DNA of 64,000 nucleotides, from contig NZ_BBWW01000001.1 in assembly GCF_001485215.1 (NCBI RefSeq), forward strand, positions 3,348,001-3,412,000, written 5' to 3'. This stretch comes from Leptolyngbya sp. NIES-2104. Its GTDB lineage: Bacteria; Cyanobacteriota; Cyanobacteriia; Leptolyngbyales; Leptolyngbyaceae. Below the pieces are notes generated by a model. It was given only the letters and a program-made list of their open reading frames with translations. It searched no databases and had not been told where the DNA came from. Both the position numbers and the translations under genes were made by a program. Shown here piece by piece: positions 9,101 to 19,400 of this stretch; position 1 is the first letter of the stretch; every line of letters starts with the position of its first letter.

Positions 9101-11017
9101 CTATTGGGCAATGCCCAAACTCAAACCTGCATCAAGTAGAGCGGTTTTCAGTTGCGCGATCGCTGTTTTTCGTGCGGGGTCTGTTTCCTGCTGTAAAGTG
9201 GGCTGCTTTGAAAGCACTGCGATCGCTCGTGAACTTGGTGTACCAGCGGTTAATTGCTCAAGCTCTCTGGCGCTGAGTTGCTTTGAAGTCAGAATAATCA
9301 CAGGAATTGTATCTGTCGTTGAATCGGCTTTTAGCTGAGAAAGCACTTCAAAGCCATCAATTCCGGGCATCAACAAATCAAGTACGATCGCATTGGGTTG
9401 CTCGACTTTGGCACGATAAAGCCCCTCATATCCGTCTTTTGCTTCTACCACAGTGCAGGACAATTGAGCCAGCATTCCCGCGATCGTATAACGTGTAACC
9501 GCATCGTCATCAATCACGAGAACTTTTGGCGCAAGTTGAAAGAGCGGATCTGAAGGGATGGGTAAAGGATTGAATCCCTGATCCTGATTGTTAGAGGATG
9601 AAGCGATCGACATTGTTGAAGCAAGGTGTGATTGATGTTGAATTGGGAGTATCAGACAAAATTGAGCGCCAGCACCTAAGCGACTACTAACACTGATACT
9701 TCCTCCGAGTAACTCTGCTAATCTTTTACACAGCGGTAAGCCTAATCCAGTTCCCTTAAATCGTCGCTGCATCGGATTGTCAATTTGCACGAATTCTTCA
9801 AAAATGCGTTTCTGGTCTTCGAGTGCAATGCCGATTCCGGTATCTGAAACGATAAAGACGATCGTGTGATCGGCTCCGGGTGCTGCACTAACTCGGACTT
9901 CTCCATGCTCGGTAAACTTGAGCGCATTAGAAACGAAGTTTCGCAGAATCTGAGAGACTTTACCTTCATCAGTCTGCAAAATCGGTAAATCGATGCCATC
10001 TTCAAATACAAGCTTGACTGTACTATGTTGGCTCAATAGTGGACGCAACAGTCCGCGTAGCGCACCAAACAAATCTGCAACCTGAAAAGCAGACAGATTG
10101 ACCTCAACCTTGCCTGCTTCGACTTTTGCCAAATCAAGCAAATCATTCACTAACTCAGTCAGCGATTCTGCCGATCGATGAATAAAGGTCACTTGTTTTT
10201 CTTGTTCTTCGCTTAAATCTCCATCTAAGCGGCTTAGCAACATGTTTGAGAGATTGAGAATGCCATTTAACGGCGTGCGAAATTCATGACTGAGATCCGA
10301 GAGAAATCGTGTTTTGAGTTCACTGACTTTTTGCAGCGACTCTGCTCGATCGTTTAATTCTGCATACAGAGCGACAACTCCCCGATTTGTATCTTCTAGC
10401 TCTTGATTCAATTGAGTCAATTGCTCTTGTCGCTGACGCAGTTCTTCTAGAGTGCTAATCAATTCTTGATTTTGTTGTTGTATCTCGGTATAAGGATCTT
10501 GAGAATTTTGACGAAGTAGTTGATCGACTAATTGCCCGATCTGGTCTGGAGTGAAAACGGTCGTCTGATTTGGGAGATGCTTGATTAAGTCAACGATCGT
10601 ACCTCGTCCTAGTTCAGACTCAATCTGCACAGCATCCATTAATCGCTTTGCACCGAGTAATCCTAACCCCATGCCCGTTGAGGATTGATAGTGACCGCTC
10701 AAAATCGTAGATAAATTGCGAATCCCCGCTCCGGAGTCTGAAACGCGAATTAACAGCGATTGAACTGGCTCTTTGACGATCGCGAATTCAGCTTTCCCGC
10801 CTCCAGCATAGATAAAAGCATTTCGAGCAATTTCAGAAATCGCAGTAGCAATGCGCGTTTGCGCTTGGGGATCAAAATCAAGCTGAGCGGCAATCTGGCG
10901 GGCACGTTGACGCGCTAAAACGACATCTTGTTCGTAGCGAATTTCGACCGTGAGAATCGGCAGTCGTCCTGGCATCTGATAAAGTCGATTCGACTGACCT
11001 TCAGCAGCGTTGCTCAT
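9101..11017 (-). CDS. Hybrid histidine kinase with N-terminal RsbT-like ATPase domain
   Basis: The 638-residue protein contains, in order: an anti-sigma-type HATPase domain (about 20-150; EIARNAFIYAGGG, then GMGLGLLGAKRLMD, close to RsbT/RsbW); a coiled coil rich in Gln/Glu (about 175-235); a HisKA dimerisation domain with the phospho-accepting His in LSHEFRTPLNG; a second HATPase_c (NFVSNALKF, DTGIGI, GTGLGLPLCKRL); and a receiver domain (VLVIDDDAVTR, phospho-acceptor Asp in VLDLLMPGIDGFE, Lys in VLSKQP). Its start overlaps the stop of the SpoIIE-type gene by 4 bp (ATGA), so the two are translationally coupled. It belongs to the stressosome-like set and probably passes the signal to a two-component output. 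Confidence 0.85.
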   Translation of the reverse strand: MSNAAEGQSNRLYQMPGRLPILTVEIRYEQDVVLARQRARQIAAQLDFDPQAQTRIATAISEIARNAFIYAGGGKAEFAIVKEPVQSLLIRVSDSGAGIRNLSTILSGHYQSSTGMGLGLLGAKRLMDAVQIESELGRGTIVDLIKHLPNQTTVFTPDQIGQLVDQLLRQNSQDPYTEIQQQNQELISTLEELRQRQEQLTQLNQELEDTNRGVVALYAELNDRAESLQKVSELKTRFLSDLSHEFRTPLNGILNLSNMLLSRLDGDLSEEQEKQVTFIHRSAESLTELVNDLLDLAKVEAGKVEVNLSAFQVADLFGALRGLLRPLLSQHSTVKLVFEDGIDLPILQTDEGKVSQILRNFVSNALKFTEHGEVRVSAAPGADHTIVFIVSDTGIGIALEDQKRIFEEFVQIDNPMQRRFKGTGLGLPLCKRLAELLGGSISVSSRLGAGAQFCLILPIQHQSHLASTMSIASSSNNQDQGFNPLPIPSDPLFQLAPKVLVIDDDAVTRYTIAGMLAQLSCTVVEAKDGYEGLYRAKVEQPNAIVLDLLMPGIDGFEVLSQLKADSTTDTIPVIILTSKQLSARELEQLTAGTPSSRAIAVLSKQPTLQQETDPARKTAIAQLKTALLDAGLSLGIAQ

Positions 11018-12048
11018 AGATCTTCATTCCTCGGTTTTGCAACTAAGACAGCGACATCATCGGGCAATCCAATGCTGTTTCGGACAATCGGTCTGCGAAA
11101 ATCCCGATAGAGAATTGCGGCAATTAAAGCAGGATGACGATTGAGCAACCCTGGATAGCGATCGAACGTCCATTGTGTTCCTAATCCGTCTGAGTGCATC
11201 ACTAGAATCGACTGATTTGACCAAGGATAGGAAAGCTCAGCCACCTTGCGGACGGTTAGCCCTAGAGTCCCGTTGTAGGAAATCAGAGTGCGGCTGGTAC
11301 TGCCTGTGAGCAGGGTTGCCGAAATGTTTCCGATTCCAGCATATCGAACTTGTTGTTCACTAGGGATAATTTCAGCGATCGCGGCAACTGCTCCTCGTGT
11401 ACTGCGTAATGCTGCGTGAATCTTTTCTAAAATCTGCTGAGGAGACAAATGAGCATTGATTTGAAAGACTCGGATTGCTGCTTGTGATGCTTCGGCAGCT
11501 AAAGTGCCTGACCCTAATCCATCTGCCACTAATATCAGACATCGATCGTGCTGTTGTTCGATCGCCCAAGCATCTCCGGAGGGGTTGTCTTTGTGTTTTG
11601 GCAGATTCACCGCTCCAATTTCAAACGCTTTCATGGTTGGAGGGTCGCGCTTCGATTCTAATCGTGCGATCAAAACCGTTCCAACTTGGGGCTGCGAATA
11701 AATATCGAATTGGGTGGACAGTCTTTGAATCGCTCCTAATCCGGTTCCAGATGTTCCCGTTGTCGAGAAGCCATCTTGTAAAGATTGTGCAATGTTTTGA
11801 ATTCCTGGTGCTGAATCGATCGCAATCATTTCGATGCTTGTTGCGCCTGAGATGTCGATCGATTGAATTAAAATTTCTCCATGCTTTGCGTGTTTTACTA
11901 AGTTCTTCGCGGCTTCGGTGACGACGATCGCGACTTTTCCTTGCTCGGTTGTATCAAATCCCAACTCGATCGACATCGCGACTGCAAGCCGTCTTGCTTC
12001 GCCTACTTGACTGTCTTCGCTGATGGGTAGTGCAATGGATTCTTTCAT
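11014..12048 (-). CDS. RsbT/RsbW-like ATPase fused to SpoIIE/RsbX-type phosphatase
   Basis: Residues ~1-130 are an anti-sigma-type kinase domain (VVTEAAKNLVKHAK as N-box, DSAPGI, GTGLGAIQRL). Residues ~140-344 resemble a PP2C/SpoIIE phosphatase of the short RsbX kind: GDAWAIEQ, LILVADGLGSG with a metal-binding Asp, YAGIGNIS, ILVMHSDGLGTQW and GLPDDVAVLVAK. In Bacillus, RsbX dephosphorylates RsbR and RsbS and resets the stressosome; the fused kinase-like half suggests both reactions in one protein. The ATG at 12048 is preferred to a TTG 6 nt earlier. A ~200-bp dispersed repeat separates it from rsbT upstream. Confidence 0.8.
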   Translation of the reverse strand: MKESIALPISEDSQVGEARRLAVAMSIELGFDTTEQGKVAIVVTEAAKNLVKHAKHGEILIQSIDISGATSIEMIAIDSAPGIQNIAQSLQDGFSTTGTSGTGLGAIQRLSTQFDIYSQPQVGTVLIARLESKRDPPTMKAFEIGAVNLPKHKDNPSGDAWAIEQQHDRCLILVADGLGSGTLAAEASQAAIRVFQINAHLSPQQILEKIHAALRSTRGAVAAIAEIIPSEQQVRYAGIGNISATLLTGSTSRTLISYNGTLGLTVRKVAELSYPWSNQSILVMHSDGLGTQWTFDRYPGLLNRHPALIAAILYRDFRRPIVRNSIGLPDDVAVLVAKPRNEDL

Positions 12049-12124
12049 GAGCAATGTCCGGGAAGTGAATAATCAACGACTTGACCTCCGCCCTGAGCGT
12101 CGAACCATTGCTGATGTAAGAGAA

Positions 12125-12322
12125 TGTTTGAGAAGTTCTTGTTCGTTTCCACACCTCGCCTTGAAATGAATTTTGGGCTAATCGGCGCAAGTCCATTAGA
12201 AATGGACTAAGAACTGAAACTCGCTGCTAGTCTACTTCAGTAGACTTTCCACGGTTAGCCCGAAATTCATTTCGAGGCGGGAGTACAACGAGAGCGAAAA
12301 GACTTTCCACACTTTTCAAACA
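12125..12322. repeat. Dispersed palindromic repeat, copy 1 (full-length form)
   Basis: The core (12154-12281) has ~27-nt inverted arms around GAAATGAATTTTGGGCTAA and its complement. Two internal hairpins follow: AGTCCATTAGAAATGGACT and AGTCTACTTCAGTAGACT. Outer ends TGTTTGAGAAGTT and ACTTTTCAAACA form terminal inverted repeats, giving 198 bp. It lies between rsbT and the phosphatase gene. Confidence 0.8.
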
Positions 12323-12375
12323 TTTTCTAAACAGTACTGTATCTCTTGCACAATTCAGCCCGCCTTCAGAAAGAT

Positions 12376-12777
12376 TCACCGTTGCCAGCGAATCACCGTC
12401 ACTTGTGTTCCTTTTCCCACTTCGGACACGATTACAAATTCACTCATCAATCGTTTTGCGCCGCCGAGTCCAAGTCCGAGTCCTTTACCCGTGGTATAAC
12501 CATCCTGCAAGGCTAGTTCAATATCAACGATGCCAGGACCTTGATCTTCAAAGGTCAGCTTAAGTCCAACTTCACCGAAACGATCGACAATTTCGAGTGT
12601 CACCGTTCCGCCTTTGCCATAATCGAGTGTGTTTCGAGCCAGTTCACTCGCGGCGGTGACAATCTTGGTTTGCTCGATCAGGCTAAATCTTAGATCGATC
12701 GCCAAGGCGCGAACTCTTTGACGCACCACCACAATATCCGACTGCGATCGAATCTCAACAATCTCAGAATTGAACAT
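12376..12777 (-). CDS. rsbT: RsbT-like serine/threonine switch kinase
   Basis: The 133-residue protein is a single-domain GHKL kinase of the RsbT type: VVVRQRVRALAIDL, the N-box ASELARNTLDYGKGG, DQGPGI, and the lid GKGLGLGLGGAKRLM. In stressosomes RsbT phosphorylates RsbR and RsbS and, once released, turns on a downstream partner. GGAGGAGA directly before ATG 12777 fixes the start and lies inside the end of rsbS; the genes overlap by 14 bp, so translation is coupled. A longer open frame upstream is ignored for this reason. The order R-S-T matches the classical module. Confidence 0.85.
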   Translation of the reverse strand: MFNSEIVEIRSQSDIVVVRQRVRALAIDLRFSLIEQTKIVTAASELARNTLDYGKGGTVTLEIVDRFGEVGLKLTFEDQGPGIVDIELALQDGYTTGKGLGLGLGGAKRLMSEFVIVSEVGKGTQVTVIRWQR

Positions 12778-13156
12778 GGTTGCCAATCTCCTCCGGTGGC
12801 AAACCAAAAGAACGTTGTAAAAGCGCCATACCCGTCTCGACATCCAGAGCCGTCCGAACTCCGGTCAGTGACAATCCCAACTCAACTAGGGTGATCGCCA
12901 CCGCAGGCTGCATTCCCACAACCACCGTTTGGGCATCTAACAGTTGAGAAACCGTTGCAATGTTACTTAAAACCCGCCCAATAAACGAGTCAACAATTTC
13001 TAGTGAAGAAATGTCGATCAGAACGCCTTTCGCTCCGGTCTTAACAATGCGATTCGTGAGGTCGTTTTGCAGCTTCAATGCTAGACGATCGTGCATATCC
13101 ACCTGAATCGTCACTAAGAGAAACTGACCCATTTTGAGAATCGGAATGCCTTCCAT
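12764..13156 (-). CDS. rsbS: RsbS-like STAS-domain stressosome scaffold
   Basis: The 130-residue STAS protein begins MEGIPILKMGQFLLVTIQ and contains the phosphorylation region LIDISSLEIVDSFIG; Ser57 is the likely counterpart of the RsbS serine phosphorylated by RsbT. The helix after it (VVGMQPAVAITLVELG) is typical of RsbS. It would form the stressosome core with RsbR and sequester RsbT. It lies 26 bp downstream of rsbR and overlaps rsbT by 14 bp. Confidence 0.85.
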   Translation of the reverse strand: MEGIPILKMGQFLLVTIQVDMHDRLALKLQNDLTNRIVKTGAKGVLIDISSLEIVDSFIGRVLSNIATVSQLLDAQTVVVGMQPAVAITLVELGLSLTGVRTALDVETGMALLQRSFGLPPEEIGNHVQF

Positions 13157-13182
13157 GGCGCTACCTCACTTGGAATTCTGCT

Positions 13183-14046
13183 TTACGATCGTTCGGGTGA
13201 GACTTTCAATCCTCGCTGTTTCAGTGCGATCGCAAACGCATCTGCCAAGGTTGCTTTAGTCGTGACCGCTGAAAGATCAACTCCTAAATGTACGATCGTT
13301 TGAGCAATCTGAGGACGAATGCCGCTGATAATACAGTCAGTGCCCATTAATCGAGCCGCTGCCACCGTTTTGAGCAGATACTGTGCGACGAGTGTATCGA
13401 CGGTTGGGACTCCTGTAATGTCCAAAATCACCACTTGAGAGCCTGTTTCAACAATTTGCTGAAGTAGGGATTCCATCACAATTTGAGTCCGAGCGCTATC
13501 GAGTGTCCCAATCATTGGCAGTGCGAGAATTCCGTCCCATAGTTTCACAACTGGGGTCGAAAGTTCGAGCAATTCTTCTTGCTGGCGTTGAATCGTTTCT
13601 TCACGGGCTTTTTGATAAACTTCCATCGTCCAAAGCCCTAGCTGATCGAGCAGATGAGTCATTTCCGCGATCGCATCGACTAACAAGTCGCCTTGATGTG
13701 CAAGATTGTGGCGCAAGCGATCGAACATCGGCTTTTTGAATGAAAACACGAACAGCGCGACTTCAGACGGCATAAATCCTTGTTGAACCCGCGATCGAGA
13801 GACGTTCGCTAAAAATTGGCGCGTACTTCCCCATTCTGGCGCTTGGACATCGCTTAAATTTTGATGTTGAACTGCACTCCGGAGCAGTTGCAAGAATTCT
13901 CGACACTGCTGATCGAGTTCTCCTTGGCGAATTAATTCTGGGCGCAGTTGATTCGATGATTTTAATTCTGTCTGCCACTCTTGTAGGAGTTCGGCTTCAT
14001 TCTGTTCAAGAATCTCTGCAATTTTGCTCGTACTGCTTACTGGCAT
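13183..14046 (-). CDS. rsbR: RsbR-like co-antagonist (RsbRD N-terminal plus STAS)
   Basis: The 287-residue protein has a helical N-terminal half of the RsbRD type (about 8-145; LLQEWQTELKSS, a long helix EVYQKAREETIQRQQEELLE as linker) and a C-terminal STAS domain. In the STAS part VILDITGVPTVDTLVAQYLL and GIRPQIAQTIVHLGVDL are conserved; Thr218 (VDT) and Thr250 (AQT) are the likely counterparts of the two threonines phosphorylated in Bacillus RsbR. The N-terminal half is expected to sense or relay the stress signal and has no recognisable haem or flavin motif. It is the first gene of the R-S-T set. Confidence 0.85.
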   Translation of the reverse strand: MPVSSTSKIAEILEQNEAELLQEWQTELKSSNQLRPELIRQGELDQQCREFLQLLRSAVQHQNLSDVQAPEWGSTRQFLANVSRSRVQQGFMPSEVALFVFSFKKPMFDRLRHNLAHQGDLLVDAIAEMTHLLDQLGLWTMEVYQKAREETIQRQQEELLELSTPVVKLWDGILALPMIGTLDSARTQIVMESLLQQIVETGSQVVILDITGVPTVDTLVAQYLLKTVAAARLMGTDCIISGIRPQIAQTIVHLGVDLSAVTTKATLADAFAIALKQRGLKVSPERS

Positions 14047-14152
14047 TGTTCCCTTCCTTCCAAGTCCCGGTTCCTAGCTAACCGCAAATGCTCCATCCTA
14101 CAGAATACGTCTAAGGGCAGATCTAATTGCATTGCTGAAAAACAATATACCC

Positions 14153-16093
14153 TCACGATCGCTTCACAAGGGCGGTAATGGCTTCAAACAACTGTTCAAT
14201 ATCTAACGGTTTCGATAAATGAATGCGATATCCGGCAGCAAAAGCTTGCTGTTTTGCATCGTCATTCACATGAGCCGTTAGCGCGATCGCAGGAACGGTT
14301 TGATCAACCGATAGAGCGCGAATCTCTTGCAGCAATTGATACCCGTCTTTATGTGGCATCGAGATATCACTGATCACGATCGCGGGGCAGAACGTTTGAA
14401 AAGTCTCGATCGCTTCATCCGCAGAAGTCGCAGTTGCCACGATCGCGCCCTCATGCTCTAGATAAAATTGAACAAATTCCAAACTATCTGGCTCATCGTC
14501 AATTAGCAGCACCTTTAGCCCATTCAAACCTTGAAGGTGCTGCGAATCTAGAGACGAAGCTTGAATCAGCGGCAAACGAACGATGAAAGTCGCGCCTTGT
14601 CCTTCTCCGCCACTCGTTACAGCGATGGTACCTTCGTGCAAGTCCACCAATTCGCGAGTGATTGCCAGCCCTAATCCTAAACCGTCTTGGGATCTGGGCG
14701 CGTTCGTTTGTGCCTGCCGAAAGCGATCGAAGACATACGGTAAAAAATCTACATTGATCCCTTTTCCCGTATCACTTACGCTAATCGCTGCTTGTGATTC
14801 TTCGTAGGTGAGTGCGATCGCGATTTTTCCCTGTTCAGGGGTGAATTTCACCGCATTGATCAACAAATTCCACACGACTTGCTGTAACCGATTCGAGTCG
14901 CCCAAAACTTCATTCGCAGTGTGGTCAATGTCTGAGATCACTAGAATCTGTTTCGCTTCTGCCAGCGGGCGAATCATATCGATCGCGGCTTCCACGACTA
15001 ACCCTAACTGCGTCGAAACGCGATCGATTCTCAATTCACCCCGCACCATGCGGGAGATATCCAGCAAGTCTTCGATCAATTGCAATTGATTTTTTGCGCT
15101 GCGCTCGATCGACTGCAATGCCCGAATCAAAGTATCAGCATTCGGAGGTTTCGCTTGTAACAGCTTTGCCCAACCAAACATCGAATTGAGCGGGGCACGA
15201 AGTTCATGAGCGACAATTGCGAGAAACTCATCTTTACTGTGGTTAGCGGCTTCAGCTTCTGCACGAGCGATCTGAGCTTGAGATAAGAGTTGCTCTCGTT
15301 CTGTTTCTGCACGAACTCGATCAGTGACATCGCGCCATGCCAAGACCAGTCCATCATTCAACTTTGACGATCGCACATCATAAAATTGCATCAGCGAACC
15401 GTTATCGAGTAAGTCTAAAGGGAATGCCTCTTTAATGTTCGGTTCTCCGGTTTCGACAATCTGACAATGTTCTTTAAATACACTGCTGTCTCGGTAGCGT
15501 GGAAACACTTCAGACAAGGTTTGATCGATCGCAGTGTCGCTGAGCCAGTGGTTTTGAAGGGCAACCCGATTCAAATAGTCGATCCGAAAATCGATAATCT
15601 GTCCGGCATCATCACGAATTGCCGAAAAAATTCCAAAGCAGTCGAGTAAATTCTCGATCGAAGTCCGAAACCGTTCCTCACTTTGCTGCAATCGGCGGCG
15701 CAGTTCAGCGTTTTCGATCGCGCTTCGCATTGCCGATCGCATTTTATCCGGGTTCGTTTGCCCCTTCACAAAATAATCTTCAACGCCGTTCTTAAATGCG
15801 ATCGCGGCAGTAGTCGCATCGTTATAACAACTCACGACGACCACAGGCGGACAGGTTCCCTGAATTTGTGCTTTCAGTCGCGATAAAAACTCAAATCCGT
15901 CGCAGTCGGGCAGTTTGATATCGAGCAGAATGCCATCTGGCAGCCGATTTCGACAGAGCGCTAATCCGTCGGCAGCGGAAGGACTTTCAAGAATCGTGTA
16001 GGAGACTCCAGGATCAGCCATCAGGTACCGTCTGAAGATGTAGCGATCAGTTTCAGAATCTTCGACGATTAAAACGGTACGATGCGGTATCAT
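14153..16093 (-). CDS. Hybrid histidine kinase with receiver domains at both ends
   Basis: The 646 residues read as receiver (TVLIVEDSETDR, acceptor Asp in LLDIKLPDCDGFE), a PAS-like sensor (about 150-270, EERFRTSIENLLDCFGIFS to WRDVTDRVRAE), HisKA (IVAHELRAPLNSM, phospho-accepting His), HATPase_c (VWNLLINAVKFT, DTGKGI, GLGLGLAITREL) and a C-terminal receiver (VLLIDDEPDSLE, Asp in VISDISMPHKDGY, Lys in HLSKPLD). ATG 16093 has GGAG 5 nt upstream and is preferred to an in-frame start 66 nt earlier. It lies 106 bp upstream of rsbR on the same strand and may head the stress-response group. Confidence 0.85.
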   Translation of the reverse strand: MIPHRTVLIVEDSETDRYIFRRYLMADPGVSYTILESPSAADGLALCRNRLPDGILLDIKLPDCDGFEFLSRLKAQIQGTCPPVVVVSCYNDATTAAIAFKNGVEDYFVKGQTNPDKMRSAMRSAIENAELRRRLQQSEERFRTSIENLLDCFGIFSAIRDDAGQIIDFRIDYLNRVALQNHWLSDTAIDQTLSEVFPRYRDSSVFKEHCQIVETGEPNIKEAFPLDLLDNGSLMQFYDVRSSKLNDGLVLAWRDVTDRVRAETEREQLLSQAQIARAEAEAANHSKDEFLAIVAHELRAPLNSMFGWAKLLQAKPPNADTLIRALQSIERSAKNQLQLIEDLLDISRMVRGELRIDRVSTQLGLVVEAAIDMIRPLAEAKQILVISDIDHTANEVLGDSNRLQQVVWNLLINAVKFTPEQGKIAIALTYEESQAAISVSDTGKGINVDFLPYVFDRFRQAQTNAPRSQDGLGLGLAITRELVDLHEGTIAVTSGGEGQGATFIVRLPLIQASSLDSQHLQGLNGLKVLLIDDEPDSLEFVQFYLEHEGAIVATATSADEAIETFQTFCPAIVISDISMPHKDGYQLLQEIRALSVDQTVPAIALTAHVNDDAKQQAFAAGYRIHLSKPLDIEQLFEAITALVKRS

Positions 16094-16400
16094 ATGATCT
16101 CCAGCGTACATAGCGGCAGTGTTGCACTGTGCTAAATGGATTGGAACAGAGTAGAACAATCTTAAAGAAAAATGTCCTCTTTTGATGGGAGAGACACAAA
16201 TCTCAGCTTTTTAGCAAAGTGCGATCGCCGCCCAGCGCTTGTGTGGAAAATTCAGCGGCAAAGTTCTTACCAAAACTGTCAATCAGTCTCTATCCTACAG
16301 TAGATTTCACATCGCGCGTATCAGCCCAGAGGCAGACCGGGCAACCGGAGTAAATTCAGCGAAATCTTGCACCCATGGCAGCAAGGCGATAGTGTTTCGT

Positions 16401-19400
16401 TCATTGCACTGCCTCGCCCCGGAATGGAATTCGGGGCGAGGCAGTGCAATGAAGGGGACTGAAGAGCGTAGATTCAGCTTCTTTAGTCAGTTTCAACTGA
16501 CTTCGCACCGTTAGCCCCGAATTCCATTCCGGGGCGGGTGAATGCGATGAATGAGATGCCTGAAATAACCCTCGTTGATCATCGTGCAAGATTTCACTTA
16601 AACCAGGTTTAGAACTTTTGCTGTCCTCCACACTTGTGCTTTTAATCGCTCCGAGCAAGCCAAGCGTCTTTTCTTGAGCATCTGTAAGTCCAACGACACC
16701 TGTAATCTTCATACCCTCGTAGGGGCGCGACGATCGCCACGTTTCTGAACACGTCGCCCGCCCAAGATTCCAGAGCTTGATGGTTTCATCTTGACTACCA
16801 CTAATCAGCGTTTGGCGCTTGGCTTGCGACACATCGGCGATCGAATGAGTCAAACAAATCCCCCAGACCCAGTTTTGATGACCGACGAGCATTCTGATAT
16901 CGTCCGTGGACAAGTTCCACAGTCGAATCGTTTGATCCCGACCGCAACTTATAATCTGATCTCCCGTTTCTGTGTAAAAAAGATCTGAAACTGCTTTCGT
17001 GTGTCCGTTTAACGATCGTACAATTTTTCCCGTTGTGACATCCCAGATCCGAATCACTTGATCAAATCCACCACTGGCAAGCGTACAATCATCGGGACTA
17101 AAAGCTAATGCCCAAACCCATCCTTGATGACTCTGAAGCGTTTTCACACACTGCCAAGTGTTCACATCCCACAGCTTAATTTCTCCATCGCTGCCACTCG
17201 CTAAATATCGACCACTCCGGCTAAATGTTGCAGAAAAAATCCATCCCGTGTGATTCGTGAGCGTCTGAAGGCAACGGGAACTAGCAACATCCCAGACACG
17301 AATGGTGCTATCAGAACCGGCGCTGATGAAGTACGGTTGAGTTGGATGAAAGGCGACTTTAAAGATTCGACCGATGTGCGCCTGAAATGTTTGTAAACAG
17401 CGCTGCGTTTTGATGTTCCAGAGTTGCAAGGTTCCATCGTTACACCCACTTGCTAACAGAGTTCCATCCGAGCTAAAAGCAACCGAGTAAATTTCACCAG
17501 AAGCGCGATCGAGATGAGTTAGACACGTTCCAGAAGCAGTATCCCAGAGTGAAATCGTTTGATTCACAGCACTGGCAAGCAGTGGAGCCGTGGGACTCAG
17601 CGCGATCGCTCGAATTCGACCGTTATAGCCGTGAATTGTTCTTAAGCATTGTCCCGTTTTGACGCGCCACCATCGAATCGTTTGATCTTCAGCGCTACTG
17701 GCTAAATGCTGACTATCGGGACTAAATGCGATCGACCAAAGATGCCCGGTGTGCCCCTGCAACATTTGACAGATTTGTTTGGTCTGAACCTCCCAAAGGG
17801 TGATTAAACCCGAATCGCTGCCGAGTGCTACACTCTGACCATCTGGCGAGAAAGCGACTGTCCAGACACAACCCAGCCCAGGCATTTGAAAAAGGTGCTG
17901 ACATCTTCCGCCTTCAATCTGCCAAAGTCTTGCAGTTTGATCTTCGCTCCCGCTGACTAAGCGCGTTCCATCAGGGCTAAATGCGATCGACCAGATCGGT
18001 TGACTGTGCCCACTTAGCGTCTGCAAGATTTGTTGATTGTGAACATTCAAGAGAACGATCGTGGTTTGGTCAGAGGCGACGATCGCGAGTTTTGTTCCAT
18101 CAGGACTAAATGAAATGGATCGTCCGCCGGTTTGTTCGATCGTCGTTGCACAGCGTCCACTGCTGATGTCCCAAAGTTTTACGGTCTGATCTAAGCTTGA
18201 ACTCGCAAGCAATGTTCCATCTGAACTAAAGCACACTGCCCAAACGCTACTAGTGTGACCGATTAACGTTTGTAAGCATAATCCAGTTGCTGTATCCCAC
18301 AATCGAATCGTGTAATCTCCACTGCAACTGGCAAGCGATCGACCATCAGGACTAAATCGAACTGCCCATGTCCAACTCGAATGACCTTCAAGCGTGAGGA
18401 TCTCTTGACCATCGGACAGGTTCCACAACCGAATGGAGCCGTTTGCATCACTGGTGACAAGCCGTGTTCCATCGGGGCTAACCTCGACCCAAACCGTATT
18501 AGTTAGAGCATTGCTAAATCTAGACTGTGACAAATCAGCATGGCTAAAGTTCACTTGATGCAGTTGGATGCCTTGAAGATCCGCTTGCCACACCGAAAGA
18601 TGAGAGAAATCATATCCAGTTAGATCAAAGTTGAACTGTCGCAGTAGGTTTAGTAAATTTCCGCCTGCGTATCCAGATTGACCCTGATAGTTTGTGTGAA
18701 TTGTTTTGAGGATTGCTTGGCAGTGTTGTTCTACGCTGGATGAACAATTGAAATGCTGTTGTAGCTGATTTGCGATCGGGTGCAGAATGAATCGAATTTG
18801 GCTTTCTCGGATGTAGTCTTTTGCGCGGGCTTTGATCAAAGCATACTGATTGAATCGGTGGATCTGTTGCGTGAGGAGTTCCTGACTGATTTGCTCGATC
18901 AATTGAGCGGTGATGTACTCCATTACAACAGGCTGCTGAGTAAAGTAAGCCTCATTGCTATCTGAAGGCTTTGCTTTCTCAATCAGCGATCGCCATTTCA
19001 ATGATTCTAGCGCTTCGAGAATATCAGCTTTTGATCGCTTTGGAATGAGATCCGCTTGTAGATTAGTTGCAGAAACCGGTTCTCGATTGATTGCCAGCCA
19101 GTACATAATCTGGATCTCGATCGCTGACAGTCGCCGAATTTGTCGATCGAGCAAATTCCGAATGCCATTAAAGACGATCGCTCCTTGCTGTAAAAATTCA
19201 GCAATGTTGCCTGCAAATAAATCGAGAATTGAGGTTGCAGCAATTTTTAAGGCAAGTGGATTACCTTGGTAGCACTGAATCAAGGTTTCAGCTTCGATGC
19301 GGGTTCCTGAAAGTCCTTTTGCCTTAAGAATGTTTTGTCCAGCAATTAGATCTAGTCCAGTGAGAAACAGCGATCGTACCGGCAGGCTTTCCCCTTCAAG

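Noticed and set aside
12125-12322. Small RNA gene or IS element at the dispersed repeat
   Set aside because: No transposase frame is present and no promoter can be assigned; described as a repeat family instead.
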